A DNA stretch of 16,157 nucleotides, taken from JAUSKF01 sp964355005 (GTDB lineage: Bacteria > Patescibacteriota > Minisyncoccia > UBA6257 > WO2-44-18). Below are positions 6,936-13,733 of this stretch, one piece after another. Below the pieces are notes generated by a model, which was given only the letters and a program-made list of their open reading frames with translations, ran no database searches and was not told the origin of the DNA. Each line of letters opens with the position of its first letter. The stretch's first letter is position 1. A program made the position numbers and the translations under genes. The stretch is taken from contig CAYHBX010000017.1 of NCBI GenBank assembly GCA_964355005.1, positions 1 to 16,157 of the forward strand. The letters run 5' to 3'.

Positions 6936-7901
6936 CTATTTCTTTCTCGCTTGAAACCAGGCGACGGTCCGCTTCAACCCCTCCTCAAAAGAAACTTTCG
7001 GTACATAACCAAAAAATTGTCTGGCCTTGCCGGTGTCGGCTAAGGTATCGCGGGCATCACCGGCGCGGGGCGGCTGGCGGTCCACCTCTAAGGAGCGACC
7101 GGTAAGCTTCTCGATCATTTCTTTGACTTGGTTCACGGAAAAATAAGTTTCGGTGCCAATATGAAAAACTTCTCCGCCGAATTTTCCGTCGTGCCTCATA
7201 CAAGCGATATTGGCGTCCACGACATCATCGACATAGCAATAATCACGACGATTCTCGCCGTCCCCGAAAAGCACGGCTTCTTTATTTTTCGGAAAATACA
7301 TCGCTTCCAGCCAGGCGGAAATTACGGTTGAGTAAGGCGAAACGCCATATTGGCCGGGGCCGAATACGTTGAAATAACGGAGGCAAGCCACATCTAAACC
7401 GTAAAGATTACCGAAAATCTTCGCGAACGGCTCGCAGGCCAGTTTTTGAGCGGCGTAAGGAGACAATGGATCGGGTAAGTTATCTTTTTCGTTGGTCGGG
7501 TAATGCTTTGCCGTTCCGACGATCGCCGACGTGGAAGAATGAATAACGCGCTTTACTCCATGCTCGGAAGATTTTTTGAAAACTAGGATCGTCCCGGTAA
7601 TATTCACGTCGCTAGTTTCTACCGGCTTTTCCACGCTTAGCGGCACATAGGACATCGCGGCGAAATTAAACACATACTCCGGTTTGTGCTTAGAAAATAT
7701 CTTCTCCAGCATTGCTTCATCCCGGATTGACCCCTCATAGAAAGTGATGCCCGCCGATACCGCTTCTTTGGTACTGTTAAAAAAATTATCCAGGCCGACG
7801 ATCTCGGTTTCCGGATATTCTTTTTGGAATTTCCTGATAAAATTTCCCGCTATAAAACCGGCCGCCCCCGTGACCAAAACAGACTTTGGAGTGGTAAACA
7901 T
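6936..7901 (-). CDS. NAD-dependent sugar-nucleotide epimerase/dehydratase (extended SDR)
   Basis: The 321-residue extended SDR has the nucleotide-binding loop VTGAAGFIAGN (10-20), with Ala in place of the third Gly. It also has the catalytic YAAQK (Y149, K153) preceded by HSSTSAIVG (Ser/Thr near 122-125), plus family motifs LRYFNVFGPGQ and RRDYCYVDDVVDA. It resembles UDP-glucose/UDP-GlcNAc 4-epimerases. It follows the heptose nucleotidyltransferase by 26 bases, so GDP-heptose is also a possible substrate. I chose ATG at 7901. A GTG at 7970 would add 23 residues (MAGGGGVPQ...) that lie inside the upstream gene and do not fit the family N-terminus, where the Rossmann strand begins within ten residues. 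Confidence 0.8.
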   Translation of the reverse strand: MFTTPKSVLVTGAAGFIAGNFIRKFQKEYPETEIVGLDNFFNSTKEAVSAGITFYEGSIRDEAMLEKIFSKHKPEYVFNFAAMSYVPLSVEKPVETSDVNITGTILVFKKSSEHGVKRVIHSSTSAIVGTAKHYPTNEKDNLPDPLSPYAAQKLACEPFAKIFGNLYGLDVACLRYFNVFGPGQYGVSPYSTVISAWLEAMYFPKNKEAVLFGDGENRRDYCYVDDVVDANIACMRHDGKFGGEVFHIGTETYFSVNQVKEMIEKLTGRSLEVDRQPPRAGDARDTLADTGKARQFFGYVPKVSFEEGLKRTVAWFQARKK

Positions 7902-7927
7902 ACTGTTGATATTACAACAAAAAAACC

Positions 7928-8653
7928 TTACCGTCCATCGGTTTTGAGGTACGCCTCCACCTCCCGCCACTTGTCCTCCGTGTCAATTCCTTTGGAATAA
8001 TCATCACATTCGTAGCTGTAAAATTTCTTGCCTTTGACTATTAAGTCGGGTAGTAACTGCTTACCTAACTCATAAAACTTATTTTTAGGGATAAAGCCCA
8101 GGGCTGCTTTTTTCAAAATGAAAATACCGCGCATCCGGTAGGCATTGGGGTATTTTTCCGAGTGCGGCTTGGGGTGGATCTTCAAATAACTACCGTCGGC
8201 GGCCAGTTCGGCAACGTCCGCATCAGCGTAGTCGTCGGTTTTCTTCATCCTCTGCATGCCGAGGGCGTCCGGTTTTTTGAAGAACTCTTCCGCCATTTTA
8301 GAGTAATCAACCAAGCTCAACATATCGCCATACATCAAAAAAAAGGAGCCATCTAGGCTATCTTCGAAACTTTTCACTCCTCCGGCGGTACCCAAAATCT
8401 CCGACTCAAAATTGTAATTGATCTTCACGCCCCACTTACTCCCGTCACCAAAATAATTCCTGATCGTATCCGGCAAATAATGCAGATTGAAAAAAAATTC
8501 GCTGACGCCATGTTTTTTAAACTGCTCAATATTGCGTTCCAGCATCGGCTTGCCGAGCAACGGCAACATCGGCTTTGGAATAGTGTCGGTAATGGGGCGC
8601 AACCGCGTTCCCAATCCGGCGCATAATATAACTGCTTGTTTGATCTTGTTCAT
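7928..8653 (-). CDS. hddC: Sugar-1-phosphate nucleotidyltransferase, probably heptose-1-P guanylyltransferase
   Basis: The 241-residue protein has the nucleotidyltransferase signature ILCAGLGTRLRPITDTIPKPMLP (9-31), in which G-x-G-T-R-x-R-P binds the nucleotide and the later Lys contacts phosphate. MYGDMLSL near residue 117 holds the metal-binding Asp and GIDTEDKW is near the C-terminus. The family makes NDP-sugars from NTP and a sugar 1-phosphate. Its place directly after gmhB, in a run with hddA and gmhA, points to D-glycero-alpha-D-manno-heptose 1-phosphate guanylyltransferase (HddC), giving GDP-heptose. A mannose- or glucose-1-phosphate transferase cannot be excluded by motif alone. ATG at 8653, 17 bases after gmhB, no Shine-Dalgarno sequence. 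Confidence 0.77.
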   Translation of the reverse strand: MNKIKQAVILCAGLGTRLRPITDTIPKPMLPLLGKPMLERNIEQFKKHGVSEFFFNLHYLPDTIRNYFGDGSKWGVKINYNFESEILGTAGGVKSFEDSLDGSFFLMYGDMLSLVDYSKMAEEFFKKPDALGMQRMKKTDDYADADVAELAADGSYLKIHPKPHSEKYPNAYRMRGIFILKKAALGFIPKNKFYELGKQLLPDLIVKGKKFYSYECDDYSKGIDTEDKWREVEAYLKTDGR

Positions 8654-8670
8654 GACTTATAACTAATAAC

Positions 8671-9309
8671 TTACGAAGCCGACGCCGGGGGTCGGCTCTC
8701 CGACCGATAGCGTCGGAGCTGACGACTAATTATCTCAACCGCTTCACCAAGATCGGCGGCCTCCCAATCAGGATGAATATCCGGATATTTTTTATCTAAA
8801 CCGGCATGACCCGGTCCGCTTTTAACTAAAATAGTTTTTAAACCGGCTTTTTGTCCGGCTACCACGTCAATTATCGCGTCACCGATCATAAAACTTTGAT
8901 TCGGATCAACATTGAAATCCTTTAAACCTTTCAGGATCATTCCCGGTTCGGGTTTTCGGCAGTCACACTTCAAACGATATTGCTCCAGGGTCGCTTCGGG
9001 ATGATGCGGGCAAAAATAAACCGAGTCTATCTTAGCGCCATCAGTCTGAAGCCGACCGATCAGCTCCGCGTGTACCCTATCTATATCCGCCGGCGTTGCC
9101 ACGCCGCGCGCCACCACCGGCTGATTGGTGACTATAATAGTCAAAAATCCAAGACTATTTAATTTCGTGACCGCCCCCGGAACTCCGGGTAATATCTCCA
9201 GATCTTTTATTTCGTGCATAAGCTCCACCTGTTTGATCAGGGTGCCGTCACGATCTAAAAAAACGGCCTTTGCTAGACCAGATTGGTTGGCTTTTGGACT
9301 GTCTCCCAT
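8671..9309 (-). CDS. gmhB: D-glycero-D-manno-heptose 1,7-bisphosphate 7-phosphatase
   Basis: This is a 212-residue HAD-IIIA phosphatase of the GmhB type. It removes the 7-phosphate before nucleotide activation. Motif I is FLDRDGTL (D19 nucleophile, D21 acid/base), motif II is VTNQ (60-63) and the motif IV region is IGDAIID (142-148). The structural zinc loop of GmhB is present as C100, H102, C115 and C117 (CPHHP ... CDCRKP). The start ATG at 9309 lies inside gmhA, a 37-base overlap, and is preceded by AAGGAAA. The last about 15 residues (RRYRSESRPPASAS) are encoded by two tandem hairpin sequences and look like a non-domain tail. The anomer preference (alpha versus beta) is not visible, but the HddA/HddC context favours the alpha, GDP-heptose branch. 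Confidence 0.85.
   Translation of the reverse strand: MGDSPKANQSGLAKAVFLDRDGTLIKQVELMHEIKDLEILPGVPGAVTKLNSLGFLTIIVTNQPVVARGVATPADIDRVHAELIGRLQTDGAKIDSVYFCPHHPEATLEQYRLKCDCRKPEPGMILKGLKDFNVDPNQSFMIGDAIIDVVAGQKAGLKTILVKSGPGHAGLDKKYPDIHPDWEAADLGEAVEIISRQLRRYRSESRPPASAS
8677..8718. repeat. Two adjacent 21-nt hairpins at the 3' end of gmhB
   Basis: Two back-to-back inverted repeats have the same geometry: 7-bp perfect stem, 7-nt loop, 7-bp stem. The first has arms AGCCGAC (8677-8683) and GTCGGCT (8691-8697). The second has arms CTCCGAC (8698-8704) and GTCGGAG (8712-8718). The stems share the core CCGAC/GTCGG. They lie inside the coding sequence, 4 bases before the gmhB stop triplet begins. No T-run follows, so they are not a simple terminator. 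An RNA-stability element, attenuator or inserted small repeat are possible roles. Confidence 0.8.
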
Positions 9310-9893
9310 TTTCCTTCTTGCGTTCTAAATTTAGGATGTGAAACGATCAGATGCCAAACAACTGCCTGGAATGATTCGGCGTGCGGAGTGACGGTTTCGG
9401 AATTAACAGTTGGGACTACCACGCAGGCGTCGGCCACCTGCTTAGTATATCCGCCATCTCGACTAACTATGCCCAGAACTTTAGCGCCAACCGACTTGGC
9501 AAGCTTTAAAGCTTCCACTAAATTCACGCTGACATTTTTTTCGGCATTACCGCCACCGACCGAAAAAACCAGAACCGCGTCTTTTTCGCTAATGGAGCTG
9601 ACGTGCAACCAGCGAGCAAAAACGGAGTGCCAGCCGTCGTCATTAGTGCGCGCAGTTAGCTCCGAGACGTTGTCAGTTGGGGCGTAAGTTTCTATGCCAG
9701 CCAATTTTCGGAAATCATTCACCGCGTGACTGGCGTTGCCCGCGCTCCCGCCAACACCCAAAATAAACAGCCGCCCCTTGCGATCGCGGAGATCTTTAAG
9801 AATTTCAATCGTTTTATAGATTGAATTTTTATCAATGCCGTCCACCACCTGATGAACCTCTTTTAAGTAAGAATCGATATAATCTCGGTACAT
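9273..9893 (-). CDS. gmhA: Sedoheptulose-7-phosphate isomerase (SIS domain)
   Basis: The 206-residue single-SIS-domain protein is of the GmhA type, which converts sedoheptulose 7-phosphate to D-glycero-D-manno-heptose 7-phosphate. The phosphate-binding loop is FILGVGGSAGNASHAVNDF (44-62). SELTARTNDDGWHSVFARWL follows (78-97), and a second SIS Ser/Gly loop is VFSVGGGNAEKN. Near the C-terminus TPHAESFQAVVWH carries the Gln and His expected at the active site. Length matches the family (about 190-210). It begins 2 bases after the transaldolase stop and overlaps gmhB by 37 bases, so the three are very likely one translation-coupled group. ATG at 9893 without a Shine-Dalgarno sequence. Confidence 0.85.
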   Translation of the reverse strand: MYRDYIDSYLKEVHQVVDGIDKNSIYKTIEILKDLRDRKGRLFILGVGGSAGNASHAVNDFRKLAGIETYAPTDNVSELTARTNDDGWHSVFARWLHVSSISEKDAVLVFSVGGGNAEKNVSVNLVEALKLAKSVGAKVLGIVSRDGGYTKQVADACVVVPTVNSETVTPHAESFQAVVWHLIVSHPKFRTQEGKWETVQKPTNLV

Positions 9894-9895
9894 AA

Positions 9896-10624
9896 TTAAG
9901 ATTCGTATAATGTATATCCGACTTTTTGCCCATCTTCATAGAACATCTTCACGGTATCCAAAGAAAACTCTTCCAGATCATATCCAACTTTTTCCAGTTT
10001 TTTCAAAATGTCATGCGGAACGGTAATGATATCGCAACCTGCTTTATGCGCCTGGTAAATATTCCAAAGCTCGCGGGGACTCGCCCACAAAAGCTCAACC
10101 GAAGGATTTCCGGCAAGGGCCCGTTTAGCTTTTTTCATATAATGCTTCGGATCGTATCCGGCATCGGCGATCCGGCCGGCAAAAACGGAAACAACCGAAG
10201 GAACTTTTTTGGAAAGCACCTTGGCAACCTCCTCTACCTGTTTAACCGTAAAAACAGCCGTAACGTTAACTTTGATCCCTTGCGCGGCTAGTTTGGCGAC
10301 CAGGGGAACGGAGGACTCTTTTTTGGTATTAGTGATCGGGATCTTCACGTAAACATTTTTACCCCAAGAGGAAATGATTTTGGCTTGCCGCTCCATTTCT
10401 TTGAAGTCGTCAGAAAAAACTTCAAACGAGATCGGTTTGTCGGGAATCGCGGCAACAACCTCTTTAGCAAATTTTACGTAATCAGTAATACCCGCCTTAC
10501 GCATTAAAGTCGGATTGGTAGTAAAGCCCTTAATATAGGGTTTCTTACTTAATTCAATCATGCCGTCCTTCTCCGCGCCGTCGGCGAAGATCTTTATTTT
10601 CAGGTTGTTTATCTTTATTGGCAT
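9896..10624 (-). CDS. tal: Transaldolase (small TalC/FSA-like fold)
   Basis: The 242-residue class I aldolase has FADGAEKD at 13-20 with an Asp at 15, GFTTNPTLM (33-41) and the Schiff-base lysine K94 in NVYVKIPIT. VNVTAVFT (119-126), SVFAGRIADAG (146-156) and a SPRELWNIYQA segment follow. Phe148 aligns with the Phe of transaldolases (SPFVGRI) and not with the Tyr of fructose-6-phosphate aldolase, so transaldolase activity is the better call. It would make sedoheptulose 7-phosphate from fructose 6-phosphate and erythrose 4-phosphate. Only 2 bases separate it from gmhA, the enzyme that uses sedoheptulose 7-phosphate, which suggests dedicated precursor supply. ATG at 10624; an in-frame stop lies 2 codons upstream, so no longer start is possible. 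Confidence 0.85.
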   Translation of the reverse strand: MPIKINNLKIKIFADGAEKDGMIELSKKPYIKGFTTNPTLMRKAGITDYVKFAKEVVAAIPDKPISFEVFSDDFKEMERQAKIISSWGKNVYVKIPITNTKKESSVPLVAKLAAQGIKVNVTAVFTVKQVEEVAKVLSKKVPSVVSVFAGRIADAGYDPKHYMKKAKRALAGNPSVELLWASPRELWNIYQAHKAGCDIITVPHDILKKLEKVGYDLEEFSLDTVKMFYEDGQKVGYTLYES

Positions 10625-10641
10625 AGTTTATTTCAAATATG

Positions 10642-10670
10642 ATTATGCTATAAAAAAACCTCCTTAGCAA
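10642..10670 (-). promoter_or_regulatory. Candidate promoter before the transaldolase gene
   Basis: In the 79-base hddA-tal gap the minus strand has TTGCTA (10665-10670), a 17-base spacer and CATAAT (10642-10647). The predicted start would leave a leader of about 10 bases. The spacer includes AAGGAGG (10659-10665), a perfect Shine-Dalgarno-like word, but it is 34 bases from the ATG with no start codon near it, so it is not used as such for this gene. Confidence 0.45.
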
Positions 10671-10703
10671 TAGCCTGAAAGCACCAAAAATGCGCTGCTT
10701 ATT

Positions 10704-11690
10704 TTACAGATCTACAAGAACTTTGGACCCTTCGTGATCAAAATTATAACGCATTTCCTTCAGACCCCATTTTTTCATCGCCTCCCGGAATTTAGCGTGA
10801 TCGCTCTCCACGTAAAAGGTGAAGAATCCGCCTCCGCCGGCGCCGGAAATCTTGCCGCCGAGCGCCCCGTTAGCTTTCGCGTCCTCGTAGATCTTATCGA
10901 ATTGCGGATTAGACATCTTGCTGGAAATTTTTTTCTTATGTTGCCAGTGGGCGTCAAACAGCCGTCCGACTTCGGAGATGTTGTCGCTTTCAACCGCTTC
11001 CAGAATTTCATAACCAAGTTCTTTTATATAGTTCATGCTATCCACGACATCCTTCTTTTCTTCCTTCACGGAAGAAGATTGCTCTTTTAAAATGATGTCG
11101 GCGCTACGAGTTACGCCGGTGAAAAAAAGCAACAAATTATGGTTCAGGCCGGCAGCTGTGTCTTCGGACACGCTAGCCCGTCGCACTTTCACCGTACCGT
11201 CCTTGGCGATATCCAAAACCGTCAAACCGCCAAAAGCCGCCAAATACGGGTCCTGTTTTCCGATCGGCCGTTTTAATATCTGGTTTTCAAGTTTGAAATC
11301 CTCCTCGGCGATCTGCGCGAGGGAAACATAATCACGCCGTAGAGTATGCAGCGCGTTAAGAACACCAACCGCGTAGCAACTGGAGGACCCCAATCCGGTT
11401 CCGGCAGAGATGTCCGCCACGGAACTAATCTCGATTTTTTTCTCAATTCCCATCATCCGCAACGCCTCGCGGGCAATACCATGTTCTAGCTGATCAACCC
11501 GCTCCACTGATTCTGTTTTGGAATATTTCAAGCGGATCAGATCGTCCTCCAATGGACGATTAACAGTGATAAACATGTATTTATCAATGCCCGCGGAAAA
11601 AATAAAACCGCCGTATCTTTCGTAATAAGAAGGAAGGTCGGTACCGCCGCCGCCCAGGGTTACTCTAAATGGGGTTCTGGTAATGATCAT
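10704..11690 (-). CDS. hddA: GHMP kinase, D-glycero-alpha-D-manno-heptose-7-phosphate kinase type
   Basis: The 328-residue GHMP-family kinase has the N-terminal substrate motif TPFRVTLGGGGTDLPSYY (6-23), the ATP-binding GTGLGSSSCYAVG (97-109) and the C-terminal GGKISGAGGGGFF motif. The FRVTLGGGGTDLP form is typical of the HddA branch, often labelled galactokinase-like. It would phosphorylate heptose 7-phosphate at C1 to give the 1,7-bisphosphate. The gmhA, gmhB and hddC genes downstream complete the pathway, which makes a heptose role much more likely than galactose or fucose. ATG at 11690, preceded by a TTAGAAAATTAGGATAAT-like junction repeat and no Shine-Dalgarno sequence. Confidence 0.83.
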   Translation of the reverse strand: MIITRTPFRVTLGGGGTDLPSYYERYGGFIFSAGIDKYMFITVNRPLEDDLIRLKYSKTESVERVDQLEHGIAREALRMMGIEKKIEISSVADISAGTGLGSSSCYAVGVLNALHTLRRDYVSLAQIAEEDFKLENQILKRPIGKQDPYLAAFGGLTVLDIAKDGTVKVRRASVSEDTAAGLNHNLLLFFTGVTRSADIILKEQSSSVKEEKKDVVDSMNYIKELGYEILEAVESDNISEVGRLFDAHWQHKKKISSKMSNPQFDKIYEDAKANGALGGKISGAGGGGFFTFYVESDHAKFREAMKKWGLKEMRYNFDHEGSKVLVDL

Positions 11691-11735
11691 ATATTTAAAT
11701 TATCCTAATTTTCTAATTATTCTAATTAACCTAAC
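11691..11735. repeat. Degenerate CTAATT/TTAGAAT-word repeat at the SDR-hddA junction
   Basis: The minus strand reads as successive TTAGGTTAA, TTAGAATAA, TTAGAAAA and TTAGGATAA words from the SDR stop codon to just before the hddA ATG. The run contains stops in several frames and resembles, without being identical to, the run at 5524-5575. Confidence 0.55.
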
Positions 11736-12570
11736 TAAAGTCTAGCCCCCGATGCTCCGGCTTCACTCTGCGCATCGTGTAAACATCGCTTTTTTTCAAC
11801 TCTTCCAAATGTTTGGGTAACTGCGGATAGTTATCCCAAACAGCAGAAATTATCTTTCCGGTAATGCCGTCAGCCGCCTCGGAGGCCAAAAATAAGATCA
11901 GGTCGGCGGCGCGCTCGGGCGGAACCCCGCCTACCTCTTTTTGTTTCAAGAATTTTTCATAATTTTCCTTGCCGGTCTTTTCCGGACCCGCGGCTAGCGC
12001 CTCGTCCAGAAATTTGGTGTTCACGGCTCCAGGAAAAATCGCGTTGACCTGAATATTGAACGGCTGGAGCTCCGCCGCGACGGTTTCATTGAAACGAGTG
12101 ATCGCCCCCTTAGAAGAGACATAGCCGCTAAAACTCGGGAAAGCGCCTTCGCCGCCACCGACAAAATTGACGATCTTGCCTCGCCCGGCTTTTTTCATCA
12201 TCGTGACAACGTGCTTAGTCATCAAAAAAGTTCCGGTTAAGTTCACGTCGATAACTTTTTTCCATTCATTTAAGTCCAAAGTTTCCACCGGTCCGATCGG
12301 ACCGTAAATTCCGGCGGCGTTGACCAAAACATCAACACTGCCCCATTTGCTCTCTATCCACTCCCGGACCCGCTGAACATCTGCTTCTTTGGAGACGTCA
12401 CCGACTGCCGTTTCTACCTTCCCAAACGCGGAAAGCTCCTTTTTGGCATCTTTTAATTCTTGCTCGTCCCGCGAAAGGATCAAAACTTCGTCGCCATTTT
12501 TTAAAAACGCGATCGCCGTCGCTTTGCCAATCCCCCGGCTTCCACCGGTTATTAAAATCTTTTTACTCAT
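11731..12570 (-). CDS. Short-chain dehydrogenase/reductase with atypical catalytic serine position
   Basis: The 279-residue classical SDR has the NAD(P) loop TGGSRGIG (8-15), NAAG (84-87), Asn110 in DVNLTG and the catalytic YVSSK (Y150, K154). Classical SDRs have the catalytic Ser about 13 residues before the Tyr. Here that stretch reads IVNFVGGGEGAF, with Val137 where related proteins of the form INLSGGG have Ser, so the usual tetrad looks incomplete. Ser146 and Ser148 are close to the Tyr but not in the usual position. The C-terminus is extended by about 30 residues beyond the core (from NYPQLPKHLEEL on). It sits between a sugar epimerase and hddA, so a sugar or sugar-nucleotide substrate is likely. 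ATG at 12570, 10 bases after the upstream stop, no Shine-Dalgarno sequence. Confidence 0.8.
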   Translation of the reverse strand: MSKKILITGGSRGIGKATAIAFLKNGDEVLILSRDEQELKDAKKELSAFGKVETAVGDVSKEADVQRVREWIESKWGSVDVLVNAAGIYGPIGPVETLDLNEWKKVIDVNLTGTFLMTKHVVTMMKKAGRGKIVNFVGGGEGAFPSFSGYVSSKGAITRFNETVAAELQPFNIQVNAIFPGAVNTKFLDEALAAGPEKTGKENYEKFLKQKEVGGVPPERAADLILFLASEAADGITGKIISAVWDNYPQLPKHLEELKKSDVYTMRRVKPEHRGLDFS

Positions 12571-12580
12571 AATTTATGAT

Positions 12581-13696
12581 TTATTTTATGATTTTCGCCT
12601 TTTTCAATACTTTGTCGCTCAATTGGAAATATTTAATCGCCTCCGGATAACTGCTTACCCACTTAACATACTCTCTCACATTGTCTTCTAGGGCATACTT
12701 CGGTTTCCAGCCAAGTTTTTTTAATTTATCTATATTCATTATCTGATGTCGGGGAGTGTTCAAGCGATATTCTCCGGTAGTGGTCGGCTTGAATGGAATT
12801 TTCGCTTCTTTGGCAACTAACTTCGCCACATCCAAAACGGTAGTGATTTGGCCACTGCCGATATTGAAGGCCTCGTAATCCGCCCGCGAATCTTCCAAAA
12901 GCAGAAGATGGGCGGCCGTAACATCTTTAATATTCACAAAATCACGGATCTGCTTGCCGTCCTCGTGAATCGTTAGAGGCTTGCCGGAAAGCGCCTGCAC
13001 GGCAAAAGAACGCAAGGCGCCGGAATAAAAATGCCGAAAAGACTGGCGGATGCCATGCACGATAGAATAACGAACCGAGACGGTCGGAATGTTATAAATC
13101 TTTCCCAAAATCACCGCCACTTTTTCTGCCGCCAGTTTGGAAATGCCATAAGGAATTTGCGGAGACAAAATATCGTCTTCGTTTTCCGCTACCGGTTTTA
13201 CGATACTGCCATCTTGCGGACAGTGCATTTCCCAATCCTTTTTCTTAAGCTGTTCTTCCGCGCGATGTTTTAAATACATCTCGCCGTGTTGCGCGCAACG
13301 ATATTTTCCCTCACCATAAACTGACTGCGAAGAAGTAATAACAATTTTCTTCACCGGCAATTTCTTTTCAACAATGATCTCGTAAATCAAAGCGGTGCTG
13401 GCGGTATTAGTGGTGAAATAAGTGCTAAAATCGGGCAGAAAATCCATATAGGCGGCAAGGTGAAAAACATAATCCACGCCTTTGAGCGCCTTTTCTAAAG
13501 TTTTCCGATCGCGAACATCCCCCTTGATTAACTCTGCTTTTTCATGAAACCACTCCGGAACTTTTCCGTTGTGGGTCGGCGGCTTCAAAGAATCCAAAAC
13601 CCGGACGCCATAACCGGCGCTGATCAAACCGTCTACCAAGTGGGAACCGATAAAACCGGCTCCGCCGGTGACTAGAACTAATCCTTTATCTCTCAT
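12581..13696 (-). CDS. NAD-dependent epimerase, dTDP-L-rhamnose 4-epimerase-like, with Cys/His insertion
   Basis: The 371-residue extended SDR has VTGGAGFIGSH (9-19), SSQSVYGEG (122-130), the catalytic YGISK (Y183, K187) and RYSIVHG. Directly after VYGEG is an insertion of about 35 residues with RCAQHG (C134, H137) and HCPQDG (C159, D162). Known WbiB/Tll-type dTDP-L-rhamnose 4-epimerases have a comparable insertion ending in CPxCG, so this protein probably belongs near them. In this copy the last Cys is Asp. No rhamnose synthesis genes are in the window, so the real substrate may be another nucleotide sugar. I chose ATG at 13696. The TTG at 13708 adds only MLTR and overlaps the predicted -10 box. 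It is the first gene after the terminator of the HAD unit. Confidence 0.78.
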   Translation of the reverse strand: MRDKGLVLVTGGAGFIGSHLVDGLISAGYGVRVLDSLKPPTHNGKVPEWFHEKAELIKGDVRDRKTLEKALKGVDYVFHLAAYMDFLPDFSTYFTTNTASTALIYEIIVEKKLPVKKIVITSSQSVYGEGKYRCAQHGEMYLKHRAEEQLKKKDWEMHCPQDGSIVKPVAENEDDILSPQIPYGISKLAAEKVAVILGKIYNIPTVSVRYSIVHGIRQSFRHFYSGALRSFAVQALSGKPLTIHEDGKQIRDFVNIKDVTAAHLLLLEDSRADYEAFNIGSGQITTVLDVAKLVAKEAKIPFKPTTTGEYRLNTPRHQIMNIDKLKKLGWKPKYALEDNVREYVKWVSSYPEAIKYFQLSDKVLKKAKIIK

Positions 13697-13704
13697 ACGG
13701 GTTA

Positions 13705-13733
13705 ACAATAAGAAACAAACTCTTCTTCGTCAA
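13705..13733 (-). promoter_or_regulatory. Candidate sigma70-type promoter for the heptose operon
   Basis: On the minus strand TTGACG (13728-13733), a 17-base spacer and TATTGT (13705-13710) match the consensus at 5 of 6 and 4 of 6 positions. The ATG at 13696 begins 8 bases after the -10 box, so the transcript would be leaderless or nearly so; no Shine-Dalgarno sequence is present. The -35 box starts 10 bases after the terminator palindrome. Confidence 0.6.

Noticed and set aside
7903..7922. TGTTG-TAATAT-CAACA hairpin between hddC and the epimerase as a terminator
   Set aside because: On the transcribed strand the T-run comes before the short stem and not after it, and the genes look cotranscribed.
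7902..7970. GTG-initiated 23-residue N-terminal extension of the sugar epimerase
   Set aside because: It lies inside the upstream nucleotidyltransferase gene, the residues (MAGGGGVPQNRW) do not fit the family, and the ATG at 7901 gives a normal start just before the Rossmann strand.
9896..10624. Fructose-6-phosphate aldolase assignment
   Set aside because: The residue that distinguishes the two activities is Phe (F148) as in transaldolase, not Tyr.
10659..10665. AAGGAGG as the ribosome-binding site of the transaldolase or of a small unlisted gene
   Set aside because: It is 34 bases from the transaldolase ATG, and no start codon with an open frame follows it at a usable distance.
10675..10705. 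Terminator hairpin after hddA (AAGCA ... TGCTT)
   Set aside because: The stem is only 5 bp with a 12-base loop and no T-run follows.
10704..11690. Galactokinase or fucokinase assignment for the GHMP kinase
   Set aside because: The FRVTLGGGGTDLP motif and the gmhA-gmhB-hddC neighbours favour a heptose kinase.
13697..13708. TTG start adding MLTR to the rhamnose-epimerase-like protein
   Set aside because: It overlaps the predicted -10 box and has no Shine-Dalgarno sequence; ATG at 13696 suits the family.
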